DNA of 64,000 bases, from contig CAKSAP010000004.1 of the NCBI GenBank assembly GCA_934436505.1, positions 1 through 64,000 on the forward strand. The letters are read 5' to 3'. The position numbers and the translations under genes were made by a program. Source of the DNA: an uncultured Eubacteriales bacterium. GTDB taxonomy: Bacteria; Bacillota; Clostridia; Oscillospirales; Acutalibacteraceae. Position 1 is the stretch's first letter, and each line of letters begins with the position of its first letter. The notes below the pieces were generated by a model that did no database searches, was not told the origin of the DNA, and was given only the letters and a program-made list of their open reading frames with translations. Positions 1 to 6,515 of the stretch are shown here, piece after piece.

Positions 1-29
1 AACCATTTTGATATAGCCTGAGCAGTCGA

Positions 30-428
30 TTATCGCTTGCTGAACTGCGGAGCGCGACGAGCTGCTTTGAGACCGTATTTCTTTCTTTCCTTCATTCTCG
101 GGTCACGAGTGAGGAAGCCTGCCTTCTTGAGTGCGGGACGAAGATTTTCGTCGTACTGAAGGAGAGCTCTTGAAAGACCGTGGCGGATTGCGCCTGCCTG
201 TCCTGTTACGCCGCCGCCTGCAACTGTGCAAACGATGTCGAACTTCTCTGTCAAGCCTGTAAGTGCGAGAGGCTGACGAACAACGAGCTTCAATGTTTCA
301 AGACCGAAATAATCATCGATATCTCTGTTGTTGATTGTGATTTTACCTGTACCTGCATATACACGAACACGTGCTACTGATTTCTTTCTTCTGCCTGTAC
401 CGTAAAAATAAGGTGTTGAATCGTACAT
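30..428 (-). CDS. rpsI: 30S ribosomal protein S9 (uS9)
   Basis: Small-subunit ribosomal protein that sits near the P-site tRNA. The 132-residue length is normal for the family. The N-terminal [17 protein letters not shown] block and the basic C terminus ending SKR, which contacts tRNA in known ribosomes, are both present. The gene lies 19 bp behind rplM, the conserved bacterial rplM-rpsI pair, and has its own ribosome binding site (GGGAGG about 8 nt upstream of ATG). It is probably transcribed from the rplM promoter. Nothing unusual is seen; the 29 bases downstream at the window edge show no terminator. Confidence 0.98.
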   Translation of the reverse strand: MYDSTPYFYGTGRRKKSVARVRVYAGTGKITINNRDIDDYFGLETLKLVVRQPLALTGLTEKFDIVCTVAGGGVTGQAGAIRHGLSRALLQYDENLRPALKKAGFLTRDPRMKERKKYGLKAARRAPQFSKR

Positions 429-447
429 TTATTTTTGCCTCCCTTTC

Positions 448-876
448 TTAAAATTCTCTTACAGTCGGCTGCTGTGCTGCATGAGGATGCTCAGCGCCCT
501 GATAGATGTGAAGTCTTGTAAGAGATTTTGCTCCGATTGTGTTAGCGGGAAGCATTCCCTTAACTGCCTTTTTAAGTACGAACTCGGGCTTCTCAGCCAT
601 AAGAGTCTTGTACTGAACCTTCTTCATATTACCGATATAACCTGTGTGGTGGTAATACATTTTCTTCTCAAGCTTGTTGCCTGTAAGAACCATTTTTTCA
701 ACATTTACAACGATTACGAAATCACCGCAGTCTGCGTGAGGCGCAAATGTGGGCTTGTGCTTACCGCGAAGAAGATGAGCAGCTTCAGCAGCGATGCTAC
801 CGAGTGTTCTACCTTCAGCGTCAAGTACATACCAGCTACGAGTGATGTCGCCTGCTTTAGGCATATAAGTTGACAT
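448..876 (-). CDS. rplM: 50S ribosomal protein L13 (uL13)
   Basis: Early-assembling large-subunit ribosomal protein. It is 142 residues, the usual length, with the typical N-terminal W-x-V-x-D-A-E-G-x-x-L-G segment, the GDFVIVVN motif near residue 50, and the MLP and HPHAAQQP blocks near the C terminus. A CGGAGG ribosome binding site precedes the ATG. It is the first gene of the rplM-rpsI operon and has a consensus sigma-A promoter just upstream. Identification is firm. Confidence 0.98.
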   Translation of the reverse strand: MSTYMPKAGDITRSWYVLDAEGRTLGSIAAEAAHLLRGKHKPTFAPHADCGDFVIVVNVEKMVLTGNKLEKKMYYHHTGYIGNMKKVQYKTLMAEKPEFVLKKAVKGMLPANTIGAKSLTRLHIYQGAEHPHAAQQPTVREF

Positions 877-917
877 AACTTTTTCCTCCGAATATTATTT
901 TTCTTTATTGCTCGGAT

Positions 918-946
918 ATGATACCACCTAAAAGCGATTTCGTCAA
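918..946 (-). promoter_or_regulatory. Sigma-A promoter of rplM-rpsI
   Basis: On the minus strand TTGACG (941-946) is separated by exactly 17 bp from TATCAT (918-923). It lies about 40 bp upstream of the rplM start and directs transcription into the ribosomal protein operon. Confidence 0.8.
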
Positions 947-1061
947 GACATTTTTTCATATTTTTTAACGGGCAAGGGTGTTATCTCTTGTTTTCGCCGT
1001 TTTTCTCGTTATTTTATAGTGTTTGCTCATTTATTATTTTTGAAAAAAACGCATAAAAATA

Positions 1062-1095
1062 ACCACAGCTTCAAGTCTTTACTCAAAGCCGTGGT
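1062..1095 (-). terminator. Terminator after citrate synthase
   Basis: Minus-strand inverted repeat with arms ACCACGGCTT and AAGCTGTGGT (one G-U pair), followed by TATTTTTATG. It starts 13 bp after the citrate synthase stop codon. Confidence 0.7.
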
Positions 1096-1107
1096 CATAA
1101 AAATCAA

Positions 1108-2466
1108 TTATCTTTCATCCAACGGAAGATATATCTGTGATTCGCCGACGCTCTTATATGCCGGGCGGATAATCTTATCGGTATTGATAAGCTCCTCAAT
1201 CCTGTGAGCCGACCAGCCTACAATTCTTGCGATTGCAAAAATAGGCGTGAACAATTCAACCGGAATACCGAGCATACTGTAAACAAAGCCGCTGTAAAAG
1301 TCAACGTTTACGCTGACGCCCTTGTATATCTTACGCTTTGCGCCGATAACATCCTTGCCGATTTTCTCAACTGCGTTGTAGAGTGCGTAATCGTCCTCTC
1401 TGCCCTTTTCAACGGCAAGAGCCTTTACAAACTCCTTAAACACCTGTGCTCTCGGGTCGGAAACGGAATAAATAGCGTGTCCCATACCGTAGATGAGTCC
1501 CTTATTGTCAAACGCCTGCTTATCGACAAGCTTTTCAAGGTAATGCTTGACCTGCTCCTCATCCTTTGTATCGGTAACATTTTCCTTCAAGTCGTTCATC
1601 ATCTGAACAACCTTTATGTTAGCTCCGCCGTGCTTCGGTCCTTTAAGAGAAGAAAGAGCCGCCGCCATAGTCGAATATGTGTCAGAGCCTGACGAGGTTA
1701 CAACGTGAGTTGTAAACGACGAGTTATTACCGCCGCCGTGCTCCATATGCAAAATCAAAGCCGTATCAAGAACTCTCGCCTCAAGCTCCGTAAACTCCTT
1801 GTTGGGACGAAGCATACGAAGTATGTTTTCCGATATAGACATATCGGGGTCGGGGCGGTGAATATAAAGGCTGTCATTGCACTCAATATGATTATATGCG
1901 TGATATGCATAAACCGAAATTGCAGGAAAGCAGCTGATAAGACGCAAGCACTGATTTAATACATTTTCAACGCTTATATCCGATGCATTTTCATCATACG
2001 CCGCAAGAGCCAGCACGCTCCTTGTAAGGCTGTTCATTATATCCTTAGTAGGCGCTTTCATAATTATATCTCTTGTGAAATTAGTCGGGAGTGAGCGCAT
2101 ACACGCAAGCACCTGCGTAAATTCATCAAGTTCAGCCTTTGTCGGAAGCTTTCCGAAAAGAAGAAGATATGTAGCCTCTTCAAAGCCGAAGCGATTATCT
2201 CCTCTGCCGCTGATAAGGTCAATTACATTTATTCCTCTGTATGAAAGCTTGCCTGCGCAAGGTATTCTCTCGCCGTCAACCTCCCTAAATGCAATTATCT
2301 CGGAAATTGTAGTAAGGCCTGCAAGTACGCCTTTACCGTTTTTGTCCCGAAGTCCTCTTTTCACGCCGTATTCATCATAAAGACCAACGTCGATATATCC
2401 GTTGTCTCGGCACATCTGGGCATGAATTTTATTGTAGTTTTCAATATCCTGTTTTGTCAAATTCAT
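1108..2466 (-). CDS. gltA: Citrate synthase
   Basis: Condenses acetyl-CoA and oxaloacetate to citrate in the cytoplasm, the entry to the oxidative branch leading to 2-oxoglutarate and glutamate. It is 452 residues, in the range of the longer clostridial citrate synthases. Visible motifs are the HMEHGGGNNSSFTT active-site block in the middle, the GPKHGGAN block, and GMGHAIYSVSDPRA, which carries the substrate-binding His and Arg. The ribosome binding site is AAAGGAG 6 nt before ATG. It is monocistronic: terminators lie on both sides. No aconitase or isocitrate dehydrogenase gene is next to it, so a biosynthetic role in an anaerobe is inferred. Confidence 0.95.
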   Translation of the reverse strand: MNLTKQDIENYNKIHAQMCRDNGYIDVGLYDEYGVKRGLRDKNGKGVLAGLTTISEIIAFREVDGERIPCAGKLSYRGINVIDLISGRGDNRFGFEEATYLLLFGKLPTKAELDEFTQVLACMRSLPTNFTRDIIMKAPTKDIMNSLTRSVLALAAYDENASDISVENVLNQCLRLISCFPAISVYAYHAYNHIECNDSLYIHRPDPDMSISENILRMLRPNKEFTELEARVLDTALILHMEHGGGNNSSFTTHVVTSSGSDTYSTMAAALSSLKGPKHGGANIKVVQMMNDLKENVTDTKDEEQVKHYLEKLVDKQAFDNKGLIYGMGHAIYSVSDPRAQVFKEFVKALAVEKGREDDYALYNAVEKIGKDVIGAKRKIYKGVSVNVDFYSGFVYSMLGIPVELFTPIFAIARIVGWSAHRIEELINTDKIIRPAYKSVGESQIYLPLDER

Positions 2467-2558
2467 GTCATTTCTCCTTTCGGGTTAATATATTATCTAA
2501 ATTATACACTATTATACCACATAATTGGTTAAAATATTGTTAATTTTTGTAAAAAACA

Positions 2559-2589
2559 GGCAAGAGCGATATGAAAAACCACTCTTGCC
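2559..2589 (-). terminator. Terminator after metY-like gene
   Basis: Perfect 8-bp stem GGCAAGAG / CTCTTGCC read on the minus strand, followed by TGTTTTTT. It ends the three-gene operon ttcA-like / thrH-like / metY-like, 22 bp past the metY stop. Confidence 0.85.
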
Positions 2590-2610
2590 GTAAATACATA
2601 TCTCTATAAA

Positions 2611-3894
2611 TCAGATTTTTGCCAAAGCCTGCTCAATATCGGCAATAATATCCTTGACATTTTCAATTCCGACAGAAAATCTTACAAGATCGGGTGTTAC
2701 GCCGCACTCGATAAGCTCTTTATCGGAAAGCTGACGGTGAGTTGAAGAAGCGGGATGCAAAACGCAGGTGCGTGCGTCTGCAACGTGAGTAACAATCGCC
2801 GCAAGACGAAGGTTGTTCATAAATTCCTCTGCTTTTTCTCTTCCGCCCTTAACGCCGAAGGAAATTACACCGCAAGTGCCGTTTGGCATATATTTCTGTG
2901 CGAGGTCATAATCCTTGCTTGATTTAAGTCCCGGATAATTGACCCAAGCGATTTTATCGTTGTTTTCAAGGTATTCGGCAACCTTTTGAGCGTTTTCACA
3001 ATGTCTTTCAACACGGACTGCGAGACTTTCAAGACCTACATTGAGCAAGAAAGAATTGAACGGAGACGGGGTCGAGCCGTAATCTCTCAAAAGCTGAGCA
3101 ACAATCTTTGTGATATAGCCTGCCTTGCCGAAATCCTTTGCGTAGGTAGCACCGTGATAGCTCTCATCGGGCTCTGTCATACAGGGATATTTGTCATTCT
3201 GATACCAATCAAAGTTACCGCTGTCAACAACGCAGCCGCCGATAGTCGAAGCGTGTCCCTCCATATACTTTGTAGTTGAATGAGTGACAATATCTGCGCC
3301 CCACTCAAAAGGACGGCAGTTTATCGGCGTCGGGAATGTGTTATCGATAACAAGCGGAACGCCGTTTTTATGTGCTGCACGGGCGAATTTTTCAATATCA
3401 AGAACATCAAGCGACGGGTTTGCGACAGTTTCGCCGAAAACAGCCTTTGTGTTGGGCTTAAATGCCTTTTGAAGCTCCTCCTCGGGCAAGGTCGGGTCAA
3501 CAAAGGTTACATCTATGCCGATTTTTCTCATTGTAACATTGAGAAGATTGAACGTACCGCCGTAAATTGTAGCTGAACTGACAATATGGTCGCCTGCACC
3601 TAAAATGTTGATAAGTGCAAAGAAGTTTGCAGCCTGACCCGAAGAAGTCAATACAGCCGCAACACCGCCCTCAAGCTCTGCGATTTTTGAAGCTACCGCA
3701 TCATTTGTGGGATTTGCAAGTCTTGTGTACATATAACCGGGCTGTAAGTCAAAAAGCTTTGCCATATCAGCCGAAGTGTCATATTTATAGGTTGTGCTTT
3801 CGTAAATCGGCAAAACTCTCGGCTCTCCGCTTTTGGGCTGCCAGCCTGCCTGAACGCATTTTGTTTCGATTGAACAATCGGGTGTGTATCCCAT
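2611..3894 (-). CDS. metY: O-acetylhomoserine aminocarboxypropyltransferase (sulfhydrylase), MetY-like
   Basis: PLP enzyme of the Cys/Met metabolism family that makes homocysteine from an activated homoserine and sulfide. It is 427 residues, the MetY length. The early YTRLANPTNDAV block, the SSGQAA loop that holds PLP phosphate, VIDNTFPTP, and HSTTKYMEGH with the Schiff-base lysine are all present; RFSVGIEN near the end binds the substrate carboxylate. It is the last gene of an operon 17 bp behind a ThrH-like phosphatase. Family members also include cystathionine gamma-synthases, but the length and the insert pattern favour MetY. The ribosome binding site is AGAGGTAG. Confidence 0.92.
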   Translation of the reverse strand: MGYTPDCSIETKCVQAGWQPKSGEPRVLPIYESTTYKYDTSADMAKLFDLQPGYMYTRLANPTNDAVASKIAELEGGVAAVLTSSGQAANFFALINILGAGDHIVSSATIYGGTFNLLNVTMRKIGIDVTFVDPTLPEEELQKAFKPNTKAVFGETVANPSLDVLDIEKFARAAHKNGVPLVIDNTFPTPINCRPFEWGADIVTHSTTKYMEGHASTIGGCVVDSGNFDWYQNDKYPCMTEPDESYHGATYAKDFGKAGYITKIVAQLLRDYGSTPSPFNSFLLNVGLESLAVRVERHCENAQKVAEYLENNDKIAWVNYPGLKSSKDYDLAQKYMPNGTCGVISFGVKGGREKAEEFMNNLRLAAIVTHVADARTCVLHPASSTHRQLSDKELIECGVTPDLVRFSVGIENVKDIIADIEQALAKI

Positions 3895-3911
3895 TTTATC
3901 TACCTCTGTTA

Positions 3912-4520
3912 TTATAAATTAGCCTTAATAGCCGCCAAGAGCTCATCATAAGTCTCGTAAGCGGGAAGCTCGGGATAATCGGCTTTAATTTTATCCGTGC
4001 TCTTGAAAAGGAAGCCTGCCTTGCTCGCCTGAATCATTCCTAAATCGTTATAGCTGTCGCCGCTTGCAATCGTTTCAAAGCCGATTGACTGAAGTGCCTT
4101 GACAGTTGTAAGCTTAGAGTTTTCAACTCTCATTCTGAAACCCGTGATTTCTCCGTCCTCCGCAACCTCAAGGGTGTTGCAGAAAATTGTCGGCATACCG
4201 AGCTTTTTCATCAAAGGACCTGCAAACTGAGTGAAGGTATCGCTTAAAATGATAACCTGTGTAAGACTGCGAAGCTCGTCAAGAAATTCCTTTGCGCCGT
4301 CCATAGGCTCGATTTTGGCAATTGTGTCCTGAACCTCTTTAAGTCCCAAGCCGTGCTGCTTGAGAATATCAAGACGGTATCTCATAAGCTTGTCGTAATC
4401 AGGCTCATCTCTCGTTGTCTTTTTAAGTTCGGGAATACCGCTTTCCTCTGCGAAAGCAATCCAAATTTCCGGTACCAATACGCCCTCCATATCAAGGCAT
4501 ACAATGTTCATATCACTCAT
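3912..4520 (-). CDS. thrH: Phosphoserine phosphatase / homoserine phosphotransferase, ThrH-like
   Basis: HAD-superfamily enzyme of 202 residues that closely follows the ThrH pattern. The N-terminal LDMEGVLVPEIWIAFAE motif has the nucleophile Asp10 with Glu12 in place of the usual second Asp. ILSDTF is the Ser/Thr motif, and ASGDSYNDLGM near residue 150 is the Mg-binding motif. ThrH of Pseudomonas dephosphorylates phosphoserine and can transfer the phosphate to homoserine. Here it lies directly upstream of a MetY-like homoserine-derivative enzyme, which supports a homoserine-linked role (inference). The ribosome binding site GGAG is 8 nt before ATG. Confidence 0.88.
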   Translation of the reverse strand: MSDMNIVCLDMEGVLVPEIWIAFAEESGIPELKKTTRDEPDYDKLMRYRLDILKQHGLGLKEVQDTIAKIEPMDGAKEFLDELRSLTQVIILSDTFTQFAGPLMKKLGMPTIFCNTLEVAEDGEITGFRMRVENSKLTTVKALQSIGFETIASGDSYNDLGMIQASKAGFLFKSTDKIKADYPELPAYETYDELLAAIKANL

Positions 4521-4594
4521 AGTTTTTCTCCATTCTTAAAGTTATGGTTTACTAATAAATTATATATCATTCATAAAGAGATTTCAACAGTTGA

Positions 4595-5305
4595 TTACCA
4601 ACCGTCAATTTCTCCCCTTTGCAATGCGCCGACAATCTTTTTTCGTAATTGCGGATAGTCCTTTTCAAGCGAAAGCAAAAGCTCCTTGACCGTCTGCCTC
4701 TGTGTAATCTTATCGGCAGGGCATTTGCTCTTTACTATCGGCAATTCAAGACGGCTTGCCGCCCTTGCAACGTCCTTTTCATAACAGAAAATCATAGGAC
4801 GTATCAAATACAAATCCTTGTTCGACAAATACGAAACAGGCGAAAAGCAGCCTATCGTTCCGCCGTTAAAAAGGTTCATTATAACGGTCTGTGCCGCATC
4901 ATCCAAATGATGTCCGAGAGCGATTTTATTGCAACCCGCCTCTTTCGCCGTATCGTGCAGTATTCCCCTGCGCATTTTAGCACAAAGCGAGCAGGGATTT
5001 TTTTCTTTTCTGTCAACAAAAATCACTTTGTAAAGGTCTGTTTTCTTGACTATATACTCAACGCCCAATTCGTCGCAAAGCGTCTGAACGGAGCTAAAAT
5101 CTCCGTCCTCGAAATTAAAGCGATAATCAAGCGTTATCGCCACGACCTCAAATTTCTTCGGATAAAACTCCCTAAGTCTTGCAAGAGCGTACAAAAGAGC
5201 GAGCGAGTCCTTACCGCCCGAAACACCGACGGCAATTCTGTCTCCCTCGTCAATCATATTGTATTTGTCAACCGCCGCCCTCGTAAGGCTCAAAAGCTGT
5301 TTCAT
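4595..5305 (-). CDS. TtcA-family PP-loop tRNA thiolation protein
   Basis: ATP-pyrophosphatase of 236 residues. The P-loop-like SGGKDS motif is at residues 29-34. A CxxC pair (PCSLCAKMRRG, near residue 108) and a further KCPAD cysteine match the Fe-S-ligating cysteines of TtcA, which makes 2-thiocytidine at tRNA position 32. GHHLDDAAQT is the conserved central motif. It is shorter than E. coli TtcA but typical of Firmicutes homologues; other TtcA/TilS-like substrates cannot be excluded. It is the first gene of the operon, 74 bp upstream of the thrH-like gene. Confidence 0.85.
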   Translation of the reverse strand: MKQLLSLTRAAVDKYNMIDEGDRIAVGVSGGKDSLALLYALARLREFYPKKFEVVAITLDYRFNFEDGDFSSVQTLCDELGVEYIVKKTDLYKVIFVDRKEKNPCSLCAKMRRGILHDTAKEAGCNKIALGHHLDDAAQTVIMNLFNGGTIGCFSPVSYLSNKDLYLIRPMIFCYEKDVARAASRLELPIVKSKCPADKITQRQTVKELLLSLEKDYPQLRKKIVGALQRGEIDGW

Positions 5306-5314
5306 AAAATCACC

Positions 5315-5350
5315 GTAAAATATTTTACCGCATTTTCACGGCAAAGTAAA
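5315..5350 (-). promoter_or_regulatory. Promoter of ttcA-like operon with palindrome over -10
   Basis: TTTACT (5345-5350), 17 bp, TAAAAT (5322-5327) on the minus strand. A perfect 14-bp palindrome GTAAAATATTTTAC (5315-5328) covers the -10 box and could be an operator; no regulator is identified. Confidence 0.55.
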
Positions 5351-5359
5351 CAGTAACAC

Positions 5360-5388
5360 TTTACAACTTTTGCCCGTTAATATATAAT
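5360..5388 (+). promoter_or_regulatory. Promoter of the esterase leader
   Basis: TTTACA (5360-5365), 17 bp, TATAAT (5383-5388). The start of transcription would fall near 5395, immediately before the 12-bp hairpin at 5398, leaving a leader of about 155 nt ahead of the esterase gene. Confidence 0.65.
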
Positions 5389-5397
5389 CGTAGTAGG

Positions 5398-5521
5398 TGA
5401 TTAGTGTGAAAATCACACTAATCAAATTATATTGCCCTCAAAATTTGCCTTTGACATAATTTTGAGCCGGCAGAAATCACCATTACGCCTGTTCAGACAA
5501 CGCAGGTTAAATCGGTGATTT
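5398..5521 (+). promoter_or_regulatory. Structured 5' leader of the esterase gene (three stem-loops)
   Basis: Three consecutive inverted repeats: a perfect 12-bp stem with a 3-nt loop (5398-5409 with 5413-5424), a 9-bp stem CTCAAAATT / AATTTTGAG (5437-5445 with 5458-5466), and AAATCACC / GGTGATTT (5474-5481 with 5514-5521), which encloses a smaller CCTG/CAGG stem and is followed by a T run. I do not recognise a known riboswitch. It could be an attenuator, or the first stem could be a protein operator. Confidence 0.45.
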
Positions 5522-5549
5522 TTAATAAACTTTTGTTGCCTGAAAGGCT

Positions 5550-6446
5550 ATGGTGATTAGTTTGTTAAATTTACGACCCCTGCTCTTAAAATATTGGGAT
5601 ATATGCGTCCACGGAAATGACGAAAAGCGCATTGCCTCGCAAACTCCGCCTACGGGTGTACGGACATTTTCTGACATTCCGTATATTGATGACGGAACCT
5701 GGCAGCACAAGCTTGATGTTTACCGTCCCGAAAGCGAAGACGGGAATTTGCCCGTTATCGTGGATATTCACGGCGGCGGTTGGATGTACGGCACGAAACG
5801 CATTAACGAATACTATAATATGACCCTTGCGCAGCACGGCTACACCGTTTTCAGCATAAACTACCGTCTTGTGCCCGAATGTGAAATTGACGGTCAGCTG
5901 CAGGACTGTATGCACGCACTCAAATGGATAAAGGTGAATGCCGAAAGCTACGGCGGCGACCTTTCCCGTCTTTACATAACGGGCGACTCGGCAGGCGGAT
6001 TTTTAGCGGCTTACAGTGCGCTTCTCAACAATTCCGACGAACTGCGCAGAGCCTTTGACACCGTATCGCCGATGCTTGACATCCGTGCGGTCGGTCTTAC
6101 CTGCCCCGTGTGCTATATGCTCGACAGCTCCGTACAGGGATTTTATATGAAGCAGATACTCGGCAGGGATTTCAAAGAAACCGCCTACTGTGACTTTGTA
6201 AATCTTGACGAAGCAGTTAAGTTAAGCCATATGCCGCCTACATATTTAATTACCTGCGGCGGAGATATGCCCGCAAGGAAAGTTACCTACAAAGCATACA
6301 ACGACCTTAAAAAATGCGGCGTCGAATGTGAACTCAATTTCACACCCGACAAGAAGTGCTTGCATGTTTTCAATATAGTTGACCCGTTTTCAGAGCGTTC
6401 AAAAAAGGTAAACGACGCTATGCTTGACTTTTTCAAGGCTCATTAA
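5550..6446 (+). CDS. Alpha/beta hydrolase, hormone-sensitive-lipase-type esterase
   Basis: Carboxylesterase-like protein of about 297 residues. The oxyanion-hole motif HGGGW is near residue 75 and the nucleophile elbow GDSAGG near residue 145. A late LHVF segment supplies the likely catalytic His. These match family IV (HSL) esterases; the physiological substrate is unknown. No signal peptide is seen, so it is probably cytoplasmic. The ribosome binding site AAAGG (5543-5547) sits only 2 nt before ATG 5550 but 5 nt before GTG 5553, so GTG may be the true start. The gene is monocistronic, with its own promoter, a structured leader and a shared downstream terminator. Confidence 0.85.
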   Translation: MVISLLNLRPLLLKYWDICVHGNDEKRIASQTPPTGVRTFSDIPYIDDGTWQHKLDVYRPESEDGNLPVIVDIHGGGWMYGTKRINEYYNMTLAQHGYTVFSINYRLVPECEIDGQLQDCMHALKWIKVNAESYGGDLSRLYITGDSAGGFLAAYSALLNNSDELRRAFDTVSPMLDIRAVGLTCPVCYMLDSSVQGFYMKQILGRDFKETAYCDFVNLDEAVKLSHMPPTYLITCGGDMPARKVTYKAYNDLKKCGVECELNFTPDKKCLHVFNIVDPFSERSKKVNDAMLDFFKAH

Positions 6447-6464
6447 AGTCCATATCACACACAA

Positions 6465-6490
6465 ACCCCGTCCATCAAGATGGACGGGGT
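6465..6490. terminator. Bidirectional terminator between esterase and GH3 genes
   Basis: Perfect stem CCCCGTCCAT / ATGGACGGGG with a short loop, flanked by AATTTTATT on the plus side. It lies between two convergent genes. Confidence 0.85.
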
Positions 6491-6515
6491 AATTTTATTA
6501 TCTGAAAATTACGGC

